Shown: positions 8,889 to 17,504 of the stretch, one piece after another
How the letters are laid out: each line of letters starts with the position of its first letter
How positions within the stretch are numbered: position 1 is the stretch's first letter
NCBI RefSeq assembly: GCF_040215725.1
Contig: NZ_CP157969.1
Coordinates: forward strand, 434,001-498,000
From: Rhizobium sp. ZPR4
Lineage (GTDB): Bacteria > Pseudomonadota > Alphaproteobacteria > Rhizobiales > Rhizobiaceae
DNA length: 64,000 bases
Direction of reading: 5' to 3'
Program-made: the position numbers and the translations under genes
The notes under the pieces: model-generated
Seen by the model: the letters and a program-made list of their open reading frames with translations, nothing else
Told to the model about the DNA's origin: nothing
The model's database searches: none

Positions 8889-9846
8889 ATTCGTCCATCC
8901 TCGGCAGAAGTGCAATCTTGCAAAGCGGCTTGCGCCCGCCTTGCAGGTCGGCCTTCCGGCCATCGCGCTCGTCGTCATGCTCACCGTGATCTTCTGGATT
9001 CGCCCGGCGGCGATGAGCTATTTCGGCTTCACGCTGCTGTTCAAGCTGGCCGTGCCGCTGATGTTTGCAGCGTTGGCACAGATGCTCGTCATCATGCTCG
9101 GCGACATCGACCTGTCGATCGGCTCCTTCGTCGGCTTCGTCACCTGCGTCACGGCGCTCTATCTCGACACGGCCCCGATGCTCGCAATCGCGATTTATAT
9201 CGGAAGCATCTTCGTCTATGCCGGCGTCGGCCTTATCATCCATCTGCGGCAGTTGCCGTCGATCATCGTGACGCTCGGCATGTCGTTCATCTGGCTTGGC
9301 GTCGCGATCATCATCCTGCCCGCTCCGGGTGGCACCGCTCCCGCGTGGCTGTCCGGCTTGATGGCCTGGCGGCCGCCGCTCCTGCCTTTGCCGGTGCTGC
9401 TCGCCATCGCCGCCGCCCTCATCGGTCATTTCGTCATCAGCCGATCGTCTTACGGGGCTGTGCTGAGGGGCGCGGGCGGCAACCCCCGCGCCATCCAGCG
9501 CGCCGGCTGGTCGGTCACAGTGATCCGCGCCGCCGTCTATGCTGCTGCCGGCCTGCTCGGCCTCATTGCCGGCATCGTCCTGACCGGCCTGACGACCTCC
9601 GGCGATCCGAATATCGCACCGGCCTATACCCTCCTCGGTGTCGGCGCCGTCATCCTCGGTGGCGGTTCTTTCACCGGCGGCATCGTCTCTCCGGTCGGAA
9701 CGGTCATCGGGGCACTGACGCTCGCGCTTGCCGGATCGCTCCTGAGCTTCCTGCAAGTGCCGCCGACATGGCAGATCGGCGCGCAAGGCGGCATCCTCTT
9801 CCTGGTGCTGGCCGGACGCATCCTGCTCTCGGACAAGAAATTATGA
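8881..9846 (+). CDS. Sugar ABC transporter permease 1
   Basis: A 321-residue inner-membrane permease of the RbsC/AraH type (BPD_transp_2). It has many hydrophobic helices and the family core IMLGDIDLSIGSFVGFVT plus the late motif VGAVILGGGSFTGG. The start overlaps the ATPase stop by 8 bases and the stop overlaps the next permease start (ATGA at 9843-9846), so translation is coupled. It forms a heterodimer with permease 2 (inference from gene order). Confidence 0.92.
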   Translation: MAEFVHPRQKCNLAKRLAPALQVGLPAIALVVMLTVIFWIRPAAMSYFGFTLLFKLAVPLMFAALAQMLVIMLGDIDLSIGSFVGFVTCVTALYLDTAPMLAIAIYIGSIFVYAGVGLIIHLRQLPSIIVTLGMSFIWLGVAIIILPAPGGTAPAWLSGLMAWRPPLLPLPVLLAIAAALIGHFVISRSSYGAVLRGAGGNPRAIQRAGWSVTVIRAAVYAAAGLLGLIAGIVLTGLTTSGDPNIAPAYTLLGVGAVILGGGSFTGGIVSPVGTVIGALTLALAGSLLSFLQVPPTWQIGAQGGILFLVLAGRILLSDKKL

Positions 9847-10778
9847 GCGGCTTTTCTCTGAAATCATGGACCTACGGCTTCATTGTCGCGCTTGTCATGT
9901 GGATCGCGACCATCGCCTATTCCGGCTTTGCAAGCGCGGTGCCGACCCTGTCTTCGGCGCTCGTCTTTGCTGCCTTCAGCGTCGTTGTCGGCACCGGTCA
10001 GATGTTGGTGATCGCGTCCGGTCCTGGAAACATCGACCTGTCCATGCCATCCGTGTTGACCCTGTCGGCCTATCTGTCGATGTCCGTCATGAGCGGCAGC
10101 AACGGCATGATCTTTCCGGGTCTTCTGGTCGCGCTGCTGGTCGGAGCACTGGCGGGTGCGGCAAACTTCCTGGCAATCACGATGCTGCGCCTGCCACCGA
10201 TCATCGCGACGCTCGCCTGGAGCTTCGTTTTCCAGTCGCTCGCTTTCAATCTCGGCGGTGAAGCGACCTTGAAGCCTCCGGCAGCCCTTTCTGCCTTCAC
10301 CTTCTGGTCGGTCGGAGGCATGCGGATCATGCCGATCGCGGCGATCGTGCTGACCATCGCCGTCGCCGTTATTCTGGCCCGCAGCGTCTGGGGCCGGCAG
10401 TTGCTTGCGGTCGGGCAGAGCGAACGGGCGGCACGCCTCGCAGGCGTACCGGTTATCCGCGTCCGATTGATCGCCTATATGTTCTGCGGCGCGACCGCGG
10501 CCCTTACCGGCTTCCTGCTTGCAGGTTTTTCAGGCGGCGCGGCGCTCAATATGGGCGATACTTATTTGCTGGAAGCGATCGCCGTCGTGGTCCTCGGCGG
10601 CACCAGCGTCGCCGGTGGCCAGGCCAACGCAGTCGGCATCTGGGGCGCGGCACTGTTCTTCAACCTCATGGCGACGATGCTCAACACCTTCCAGATGCAG
10701 GCCGGCGTGCGCTTCGTCCTCACCGGCGCGCTGATCATCCTCATCGTGGCACTCGTCCCGAAACCGAAGGCCGCGTGA
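9843..10778 (+). CDS. Sugar ABC transporter permease 2
   Basis: A 311-residue RbsC-type permease. Motifs are MLVIASGPGNIDLSMPSV near the N-terminus and AIAVVVLGGTSVAGGQANAVG late. The start ATG at 9843 overlaps the previous stop; the reading frame is open far upstream, but that part is the shadow of permease 1. The hexuronate operon continues one base after its stop with the cyclase-fold gene. Confidence 0.92.
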   Translation: MSGFSLKSWTYGFIVALVMWIATIAYSGFASAVPTLSSALVFAAFSVVVGTGQMLVIASGPGNIDLSMPSVLTLSAYLSMSVMSGSNGMIFPGLLVALLVGALAGAANFLAITMLRLPPIIATLAWSFVFQSLAFNLGGEATLKPPAALSAFTFWSVGGMRIMPIAAIVLTIAVAVILARSVWGRQLLAVGQSERAARLAGVPVIRVRLIAYMFCGATAALTGFLLAGFSGGAALNMGDTYLLEAIAVVVLGGTSVAGGQANAVGIWGAALFFNLMATMLNTFQMQAGVRFVLTGALIILIVALVPKPKAA

Positions 10779-10779
10779 G

Positions 10780-11517
10780 ATGGACATCGCCACCCTGAAA
10801 AAGGCCTTCGGAAGCGACATGACGCTCGTGGATCTCACCCACGCGTTGACGCCGCAGATCCCCGTGTGGCCGACGCATCCATTCTTTTGCAAGGAAGTGA
10901 TCGAGAGCTATGATCGCGGCGATCTTGCCTGCAACCATTCCCTCGGCATGAGCGAACATACCGGCACGCATTTTGATGCGCCGCTGCACTTCGTCAAAGG
11001 CGCCGCCGGGATCGGCGCAGTTCATCTGCAGACCTTTTTTGGACGCATGGCGAAGATCGACGCACGTGACTGCACGCCGAGGGAGGCCGTCAGCGTAAGG
11101 CGGATCAAGGCATTCGAAGCCGCCCATGGTGAAATCGACGCCGGCGATGCAGTGTTGTTCCACTTCGGCTGGGATCGCTTCTGGCACAATCCGGCGGACC
11201 ATCCACGTTTCCTGAGCGACTGGCCCGGCTTGTCGCGCGAGGCGTGCGAATACCTGCTTAACCGCGGTATCCGGATAGCAGGCTCGGACTGCCTGTCGCT
11301 CGACTGTTTTGGCAGCACGGATTTCCCGGCCCATAGGCTGCTGCTCGGCGCGGGCGTCCTCATCGGCGAGAATTTCGCCCGCCTCGGCGACGTGCCGACC
11401 TTTTCGTTCCTAATCACCCTGCCGTTGCCGATCGCCGGCGGCACGGGCTCTCCTCTTCGCGCCGTCGCGGCCTTTGCCGCGAACAGTCAGTCGAACACCG
11501 CTGCGGCCCTGGCTTGA
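10780..11517 (+). CDS. Cyclase-family metal-dependent hydrolase (kynurenine-formamidase-like fold)
   Basis: A 245-residue cytoplasmic protein. The family's metal motif is intact as SEHTGTHFDAPLHF, with ligands H60, H64 and D66. Further family marks are VDLTHALTPQIPVWP near the N-terminus, GDAVLFHFGW and a GSDCLSLD segment. Known members hydrolyse N-formylkynurenine or cyclic amides and esters. In this operon, between a sugar importer and uxuA, hydrolysis of a sugar lactone or an acylated sugar acid is a reasonable guess, but no established hexuronate step uses this family. The start is one base after the permease stop. Confidence 0.85.
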   Translation: MDIATLKKAFGSDMTLVDLTHALTPQIPVWPTHPFFCKEVIESYDRGDLACNHSLGMSEHTGTHFDAPLHFVKGAAGIGAVHLQTFFGRMAKIDARDCTPREAVSVRRIKAFEAAHGEIDAGDAVLFHFGWDRFWHNPADHPRFLSDWPGLSREACEYLLNRGIRIAGSDCLSLDCFGSTDFPAHRLLLGAGVLIGENFARLGDVPTFSFLITLPLPIAGGTGSPLRAVAAFAANSQSNTAAALA

Positions 11518-11543
11518 GCCTGGCCCATATAAGGAAGACAAGC

Positions 11544-12740
11544 ATGAGACATATTTGGCGCTGGTTCGGTCCGATCGACAAGGTGAGCGTGCGCGATGCC
11601 GCCCAGGCCGGGGCTCAGGGCATCGTCAGCGCCCTGCATCATGTGCCGACCGGAAGCGCATGGACTTTCGAGGAAATCCGCAAGCGGCGGGACGAAATCC
11701 GCGCCGGCGGTCTGGAATGGGAACTCGTTGAAAGCATTCCCGTATCCGAAAGCATCAAGACCATGACTGGCGATTGGAAGGCCCATATCGAAGCCTGGAA
11801 AGAAAGCCTGCGCCAGCTGGCCAAGGCCGGCATCTCCACGGTCTGCTACAACTTCATGCCAGTGCTCGACTGGACCCGTACGGACCTGCGCTGGGAAACC
11901 GCCGACGGCGCCCGTGCCATGCGCTTCGATCTCGTTGATTTCATCGCTTTCGACATTCATATGCTGCAGCGGCCCGGTGCGCCGGACGACTATCCGGCTC
12001 GGCTGATCGAAGCCGCCAGGGAACGCTTCGCCGGCATGCCGCAGGAGAAGATCGCCGCCCTTTCGCGCAATATCGGCGCAGGCCTTCCAGGCTCGTCCGA
12101 CGGCTACAGCATCGCCGAACTGCGCACCGCGCTGGCGCGCTATGACGGGATCAGTGCCGATGCGCTGCGCGACAACCTCATCGATTTCCTCTCCGAAGTC
12201 GTGCCGGTCGCGGAGGGACTCGACATGCGTCTTTGTGCACATGGCGACGATCCGCCATGGCCGCTCCTCGGCCTGCCGCGCATCCTCTCGACCGAGCAGG
12301 ATTATGTCAGGGTTTTCGATGCCGTCGATCGCAACGCCAATGGCGTGACCTTCTGCACGGGATCGCTCGGCGCACGCCCGGACAATGATCTGCCCGTCAT
12401 GGTGAAACGTCTCGCGCCGCGCATCCACTTCGCCCACCTGCGCAATGTTCGCCGTGAGACTGAAGGCTTCCCCTGCTCCTTCTTCGAGGACCAGCATCTC
12501 GACGGCAACACCGACATGATCGCAGTTATCGCCGCGCTGGTGAGCGAGGAACGCCGCCGCAAGGCTGAGGGCCGCGCCGATCATCAGATATTCATGCGCC
12601 CGGACCACGGCCAGGAAATCCTGGACGATCTGACGCGCGGCGCCCAGCCCGGCTATCCCGCCATCGGTCGGCTCAAGGGCCTTGCCGAACTGCGCGGCAT
12701 CGAGCAGACACTGTCGCATCCCGCATTTGGAATGAACTGA
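11544..12740 (+). CDS. uxuA: D-mannonate dehydratase
   Basis: A 398-residue enzyme that removes water from D-mannonate to give 2-keto-3-deoxy-D-gluconate in the glucuronate pathway. The length matches the family (about 395). Typical blocks are MRHIWRWFGP at the start, VCYNFMPVLDWTRTDL, AHGDDPPWPLLGLPRI, FCTGSLG, FAHLRNV and MRPDHGQE, which carry the metal-binding His, Cys and Asp residues of the xylose-isomerase-like barrel. AAGGAAG precedes the ATG at 11544; the earlier in-frame ATG at 11514 lies inside the preceding gene. UxuB follows after 3 bases. Confidence 0.95.
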   Translation: MRHIWRWFGPIDKVSVRDAAQAGAQGIVSALHHVPTGSAWTFEEIRKRRDEIRAGGLEWELVESIPVSESIKTMTGDWKAHIEAWKESLRQLAKAGISTVCYNFMPVLDWTRTDLRWETADGARAMRFDLVDFIAFDIHMLQRPGAPDDYPARLIEAARERFAGMPQEKIAALSRNIGAGLPGSSDGYSIAELRTALARYDGISADALRDNLIDFLSEVVPVAEGLDMRLCAHGDDPPWPLLGLPRILSTEQDYVRVFDAVDRNANGVTFCTGSLGARPDNDLPVMVKRLAPRIHFAHLRNVRRETEGFPCSFFEDQHLDGNTDMIAVIAALVSEERRRKAEGRADHQIFMRPDHGQEILDDLTRGAQPGYPAIGRLKGLAELRGIEQTLSHPAFGMN

Positions 12741-12743
12741 GCG

Positions 12744-14153
12744 ATGAACCGCCTCGGCAAGAACACCTCCCTCCCCTTGAGCGTCGAGCGCCCGTCCTTC
12801 GATCCCGCGGCGCTCAAGGTCGGCATCGTCCACATCGGCATCGGCGCCTTCCATCGCGCCCACCAGGCCGTCTACACGGATAAGGCTATCGATGCCCGGT
12901 CTGGTGATTGGGGCATCGCCGGCGCAAGCCTGAGGTCAGTCGACATCGTCGCCGACCTCAAGGCGCAGGACTACCGCTACAGCATCGTCAGCCGCGGCGC
13001 GGATGGCGACCAGGCCCGCATCGTCGGCTCGATTGTCGATGCCATTGCCGCGACCGAAGAGCGCGAACGCCTGCTCCAGCGGCTTTCCGACAACGGCACC
13101 CGCATCGTCACCCTGACGGTGAGCGAAAAGGCTTATGGCATCGATCCGGTATCCGGCGGGCTCAACCTGTCGCATGCCGCCATCGCCCACGACTTAACGC
13201 ATCGCCAGGAGCCGGTCGGCGTGATCGGCATTCTCGTCGAAGCGCTTGCGCGCCGTATGACGCTCGGCCGCGACCCACTGACCGTTCTGTGCTGCGACAA
13301 CCTGCCCGGTAACGGCCACATTGTCCGTCGTCTCGTCGCGGAAATGGCCGAACGCCGTGATCCCGAGTTGGCGGCCTGGATCGAGCGGGAAATCCGCTTT
13401 CCTTCCAGCATGGTCGACCGAATCGTGCCGGCCGCGACTGACGCAACACGTACGCTCGCCGCATCGCTCATCGGCGTGGAAGATCGCCTAGCGCTCGAAA
13501 CCGAACCCTTCACCCAATGGGTGATCGAGGACGATTTCGCTGCGGGCCGTCCTGCCTGGGAAACCGGCGGCGCGATTTTCATCAAGGATGTCCATGCCTA
13601 TGAGAAGATGAAGCTCCGGCTGCTAAACGGCTCCCATTCGCTGATCGCCTATCTCGGCCAGCTGAACGGGCTGGACTATGTTCGCGACGTCATGGCAATC
13701 CCCACGCACGTCGAACGGGTGCGACGGCACATGGAAGCGGTCTTGCCGACACTCGACGCGGTGCCGCAGATCGACCTCACCTCGTATCGCGAAGAACTCG
13801 TGGCCCGATTTTCGAACCCCGCCATCGCGCATCGGACCGCCCAGATCGCCATGGACGGCACACAGAAGATGCCTCAGCGCATTTTCGCGCCCGCCATGGA
13901 GCGGCTGGCGGCCGGCGGCGACGCCGCCGATTTTGCCGACGCTGTCGCATTATGGCTGACCTACGTGATCACGACTGAACACATCGACGATCCGCGCTCG
14001 TCCGATCTTAAATCGGCGGCAGCACTCGCTGCATCGGTTGGGTCGTCAGCACCGTTCTTCGATATCGCCGGCCTGTTTCCGGCGCCCCTCATCAATGACG
14101 ACACTTGGCGTATGCGTGTCGACACCCGACTAGCTGCCCTGCGCGCCGCGTGA
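12744..14153 (+). CDS. uxuB: Fructuronate reductase / mannitol dehydrogenase family
   Basis: A 469-residue NAD-dependent polyol dehydrogenase of the long-chain mannitol family. N-terminal Rossmann part: VGIVHIGIGAFHRAHQAVYTD. Centre: LCCDNLPGNG and SMVDRIVPA. Catalytic helix region: EKMKLRLLNGSHSLIAYLG, with the Lys, Asn and His typical of the family. Directly after uxuA, it most probably interconverts D-fructuronate and D-mannonate. Tagaturonate reductase or mannitol dehydrogenase activity cannot be excluded from sequence alone. No uronate isomerase (UxaC) gene is in the window, so the pathway would need one elsewhere. Confidence 0.9.
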   Translation: MNRLGKNTSLPLSVERPSFDPAALKVGIVHIGIGAFHRAHQAVYTDKAIDARSGDWGIAGASLRSVDIVADLKAQDYRYSIVSRGADGDQARIVGSIVDAIAATEERERLLQRLSDNGTRIVTLTVSEKAYGIDPVSGGLNLSHAAIAHDLTHRQEPVGVIGILVEALARRMTLGRDPLTVLCCDNLPGNGHIVRRLVAEMAERRDPELAAWIEREIRFPSSMVDRIVPAATDATRTLAASLIGVEDRLALETEPFTQWVIEDDFAAGRPAWETGGAIFIKDVHAYEKMKLRLLNGSHSLIAYLGQLNGLDYVRDVMAIPTHVERVRRHMEAVLPTLDAVPQIDLTSYREELVARFSNPAIAHRTAQIAMDGTQKMPQRIFAPAMERLAAGGDAADFADAVALWLTYVITTEHIDDPRSSDLKSAAALAASVGSSAPFFDIAGLFPAPLINDDTWRMRVDTRLAALRAA

Positions 14154-14192
14154 CGCCGTACAAATGCCAAGACTTGCAAGAGGACAAAGACC

Positions 14193-15209
14193 ATGGTGAC
14201 GATTTCCGTTCGCGAACCGCATAGCCTCGTCGTCGACGACAGGCAGGCACCGCAACCAGGCCCCCGTGAAGTGGCCATCCACGTAAAGCGCGCCGGCATT
14301 TGCGGCTCGGACATGCACATCCTGCACGGCTCAAACCCCTTCGTGACCTATCCCCGCGTGATAGGCCACGAATTCGCAGGCGTCGTCGAGGCGCTCGGCG
14401 CCGGTGTCTCCTCGCTCGCGGTCGGCGACCACGTCGTCGCCGATCCGGTGATCTCCTGCGGCACCTGCCATCCCTGCCGCACCGGCCGTTCGAACGTCTG
14501 CGCAAAGCTCCAGGTGATCGGCGTCCACCGTGATGGCGGCTTCCGCTCCGTTGCGGTAGTCCCCGAGGCCAACGCCGTTAAGGTATCCCCAAAGCTGGGA
14601 CTCGATGTTGCAGCGCTCGCAGAACCGCTTGCCGTCGCGGCAAACGTCTTGTGGCGGACGGAGTGCACCAAGGACGACGTCGTCCTGATCTATGGCGCCG
14701 GAACGGTCGGCATCACCGTGCTGCAGGTCGCCAAGATGCGTGGCGCCCGCTGCATCATCGCCGATATCGACGGCGACCGTCTGGAGCGCGCGAAAGAATT
14801 CGGCGCCGACGTCGTCATCCATTCGCGTGAACAGTCCGTTGCCGAAGTCGTGGCGCCGGAACTCGACGGTCTCGGCCCCTCGGTCGTCATCGACGGCGCT
14901 GGCATTCCGAGCCTGCTGGAAGAAGCGTGCCGCATCGCAGCTCCGGCGGGCCGCATCGGCTTGCTCGGCTTTTCGCCGGCACCCTGCAACATCAGCCAGC
15001 AGGAAATCGTTCGCAAGGAACTGACGCTGGTCGGCTCACGCCTCAACCGCCGTTTCATTCCCGAGGTTGTGACTTGGCTGGAATCGGGTGTACTTCGGCC
15101 AGAGGCAATGATCACCCAGAGTTTCGACGCCAGGGATGCGCGCGCCGCTTTCGACCTCGTAGAACAGCATCCGGAGCGGACGCTAAAGGTTCAGCTCGTT
15201 TTCGAGTGA
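14193..15209 (+). CDS. Zinc-dependent alcohol dehydrogenase (L-galactonate/L-idonate dehydrogenase-like)
   Basis: A 338-residue medium-chain dehydrogenase. Catalytic zinc site: GICGSDMH and IGHEFAG. Structural zinc cluster: CGTCHPCRTGRSNVC, with four Cys. NAD-binding loop: VLIYGAGTVGITVLQV. It resembles the sorbitol/threonine-dehydrogenase branch that includes L-galactonate and L-idonate 5-dehydrogenases. As the last gene of the hexuronate operon it probably oxidises an aldonate to a keto-aldonate feeding UxuB/UxuA. The exact substrate is uncertain. AAGAGGA lies before the ATG. Confidence 0.87.
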   Translation: MVTISVREPHSLVVDDRQAPQPGPREVAIHVKRAGICGSDMHILHGSNPFVTYPRVIGHEFAGVVEALGAGVSSLAVGDHVVADPVISCGTCHPCRTGRSNVCAKLQVIGVHRDGGFRSVAVVPEANAVKVSPKLGLDVAALAEPLAVAANVLWRTECTKDDVVLIYGAGTVGITVLQVAKMRGARCIIADIDGDRLERAKEFGADVVIHSREQSVAEVVAPELDGLGPSVVIDGAGIPSLLEEACRIAAPAGRIGLLGFSPAPCNISQQEIVRKELTLVGSRLNRRFIPEVVTWLESGVLRPEAMITQSFDARDARAAFDLVEQHPERTLKVQLVFE

Positions 15210-15558
15210 GCACAATCGCCGAACTTGAAAGGTCATGACCTTAGACAGACGTTTCCTCTCGATCGGCGAAGGTTCATAGGAAACTTAGTTGGTTTAGCAT
15301 GTTTATCTTGATTGAGATGCCTCCGGGAAAAATGAAAGGGCAAAGCGTAGGGCGGCGCTATGCACGTCGGGCTCTTGAAGGGATACGAACAGCCTCCCCG
15401 TTGCTTTCTGAGCGTTAAGCTATTGGTTTTGATTGATAACTAGCGGCAATACCTACCTGATGCGGACCGCCGCGATTTCATCGAGATTGACGAAGTCCAT
15501 GGCGAGTTTCGAGCCTTCACGAAGATTCCCTTTAGCGCTCTTGGTGGGAATCCAACGT
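15210..15558. other. Intergenic region downstream of the hexuronate operon
   Basis: About 350 bases with no intact gene. I see no strong hairpin followed by a T-run for termination of the operon. The right part runs into the decayed AraC fragment. Confidence 0.35.
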
Positions 15559-15790
15559 GTGAGCTACCGCCAGCTACGGATAGAGCGCACACACGCTTCT
15601 GGAGAATTCCCTGTTTCCGCTCATAGATGTGGGGATAGCGGCAGGTTTCGTCAGCCATTCTCACGTCGCGAAGGTCTACCGGGAGTTCATGGGTTGCACA
15701 CCACAGCAAACGAGAGCCGGTCGGAAGCGAGACGGTGGAACGGTCGATTCATTTCGCGAACGTTCCCTGGCGATGTCGGCGGCGGCCTAG
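15559..15790 (+). pseudogene. Decayed C-terminal fragment of an AraC-family regulator
   Basis: Two frames together spell an AraC C-terminal DNA-binding region. SYRQLRIER is in one frame (from 15559). After a frameshift near 15587 the next frame gives AHTLLENSLFPLIDVGIAAG, then FVSHSHVAKVYREFMG and CTPQQTR, ending at TAG 15788-15790. The second helix-turn-helix pattern (GF-S-SH-KVYRE-G-TP--R) is diagnostic. Only about 77 residues' worth remains and no N-terminal domain is visible, so it cannot make a working regulator. Confidence 0.7.
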
Positions 15791-15958
15791 TTGTGGACGT
15801 CCGTTGAGTTTAGCAAGATTTTGACCCTGATTTTGATTTTTCGCTGACCCGCGTGAACGAATCCGGCGCCTTGAAAAGGTCGAGGGTTCGAATTTCCAGG
15901 CGGGTCAACGCCCAGCGGAAAACTTGATCAAGTCACCACACCAAACAGCAGGTTCCGA

Positions 15959-16243
15959 TCAGTAGCGGTAGTAACGGTAATGGTGGTGGTGACGATGCTT
16001 GTACCAACCGCGATGATGGCCGCGCCAATAATGACTCCGGTAGCTCCGATGCGATCCCCAGTGGCGAGGCCGGTGATGTCGGGGGCCGTGCCAATGGCGA
16101 CGGTGATGATAGCGGACCGTCTGAACGGATGATTGAATCTCAGGCTTCGTCATGTTCATCATCGGTGCTGCTGATGCAGCACCGGCACCAATCAACAGGC
16201 CAACACCCAGAAGCGACGCAAGCAGACTTTTAAAGATTTTCAT
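15959..16243 (-). CDS. Short His/Tyr/Arg-rich exported protein
   Basis: A 94-residue protein. The signal peptide covers about residues 1-25 (MKIFKSLLASLLGVGLLIGA, ending AASA). The mature part is extremely rich in His, Arg, Tyr and Trp, with runs such as YHHRRHWHGPRHHRPRHW and KHRHHHHYRYYRY. Similar short cationic His-rich exported proteins are common in rhizobia. Metal binding or cell-envelope association is possible, but nothing in the sequence proves it. A purine-rich site lies before the ATG. Single gene with no obvious partner. Confidence 0.75.
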   Translation of the reverse strand: MKIFKSLLASLLGVGLLIGAGAASAAPMMNMTKPEIQSSVQTVRYHHRRHWHGPRHHRPRHWGSHRSYRSHYWRGHHRGWYKHRHHHHYRYYRY

Positions 16244-16868
16244 AGCGAACCTCCGTCATTGTCGTCATCCTGAAACCGGATGGCTGAACGGGGCATGAAT
16301 GGCTGCCTCTCCCACGTTCAAACAGGATTTTTTCGGCCAAGCATGGGCTCACGGCAAGCCTGGAGAAGAGCCAAACGGCGAGGTAAGAACCTGCTGGCTT
16401 ATGGAATAACGACGGGTATCAAGCTTGGGCACAACGCGTCTAGCCCAAGCGGCTCTGCTGGGCCGAGGGCATTGTAGGGCACGGGCGATCGCCGAAGGCA
16501 AGATTTGTCACGCCACCCGTCACTTTGCCATTTCAAACCGAAAAACGTCATGTGATCGTTAGTTTTAGCCTATAAATTAGGGGCGATTTTCCGCTAACGA
16601 TTTCAGTGACCATCCTCTTTGCCAAAAGGATTTCAAGACCGAATACCAATGGCGGCGATCCGTCCATGGACCTCATAAAGCTCTTCAGAACCTGTGGCGG
16701 GCACTAGAATTGCGATCCTGTTTGAAACGTTTGGCGCGACCGACCATCATCTTGGCAGCTGAAACCCATGCTCACCGGCCATTCTTGTGCGATTGACTCC
16801 GTATTCTCGATGGCCAGCTGCGATAGTTGACCGCTGCAAAGAAAATGGAACCAGGTTGTCGCGCAACA
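16244..16868. other. Intergenic region with small inverted repeats
   Basis: About 625 bases without a convincing gene. Two inverted repeats are visible: GCTTGGGC/GCCCAAGC (16423-16430 and 16443-16450) and ATCGTTAG/CTAACGAT (16555-16562 and 16594-16601). Neither is followed by a T-run. The left end should hold the promoter of the His-rich gene. Confidence 0.4.
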
Positions 16869-17417
16869 ATGTCAGATCTTACTTCACTCGTTCCGATCAT
16901 CATTGCATTATCGCTGTGTCTTTCAATTCTGCTCTTTCACGGTCTGACGGGTGTTCCACCAGTACCCTCCAGCTCGGCTGAGATTGCCGATGTCATCGAA
17001 TTGCTGCGGAATGCGAATTTGCCGAAGGGCGCGATCATCTACGAGCTCGGAAGCGGTTGGGGCTCCGTGGTCATCGCACTTGCCCGCGCCTTTCCGGATG
17101 CAGAGATCCGCGGGATCGAGATTTCGCCCGTGCCATACTTGTTCTCCAAGCTGAGGATGCGCCGCTTCGAAAACGTGACCATCCGCTGGGGGAGTTTCTT
17201 CGACCGGGATATAAGTGATGCCGATGCCGTGACGTGTTATCTCATGATCGAGCCGATGCCAAAGGTCAGCAGCTTCCTCGACAAAACGCTCAAGGACGGA
17301 ACACCAGTGGTTTCGTTGACATTCTGGTTTCGCGACCGGCAGATCGAAGCATCGCGCGAAGGACCAGGGCTGCGGGGCGGTGCAGCACTCTATTACTGGC
17401 CCGCCCGCAAGGTTTAA
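16869..17417 (+). CDS. Membrane-anchored class I SAM-dependent methyltransferase
   Basis: About 182 residues from this start. An N-terminal hydrophobic segment (LVPIIIALSLCLSILLF) anchors it in the membrane. The methyltransferase core follows: IIYELGSGWGSVVIALARAF (motif I, E-G-G-G) and IRGIEISPVPYLFSK (acidic residue after beta-2). The later CYLMIEPMPKVSSFL is in the motif IV region. Upstream in-frame starts (ATG 16845, TTG 16827) are possible and no ribosome site decides between them. The acceptor is unknown; the neighbouring genes are unrelated. Confidence 0.7.
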   Translation: MSDLTSLVPIIIALSLCLSILLFHGLTGVPPVPSSSAEIADVIELLRNANLPKGAIIYELGSGWGSVVIALARAFPDAEIRGIEISPVPYLFSKLRMRRFENVTIRWGSFFDRDISDADAVTCYLMIEPMPKVSSFLDKTLKDGTPVVSLTFWFRDRQIEASREGPGLRGGAALYYWPARKV

Positions 17418-17504
17418 AAGCCTCCTGGCAGCGACCTATTTCAAGTCGCCGCCAGGATTGCGTCTGAGACGCGGACAAAGAAGGTATCCGAAAACTCGCG
17501 GCAT

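Noticed and set aside
8740..9786. Long minus-strand frame (348 codons) across the ABC permease gene
   Set aside because: Shadow frame of a GC-rich gene: highly charged repetitive translation with no domain, fully inside real permease and ATPase genes.
11487..12863. 458-codon minus-strand frame opposite uxuA
   Set aside because: Shadow of uxuA, which has full family motifs on the plus strand.
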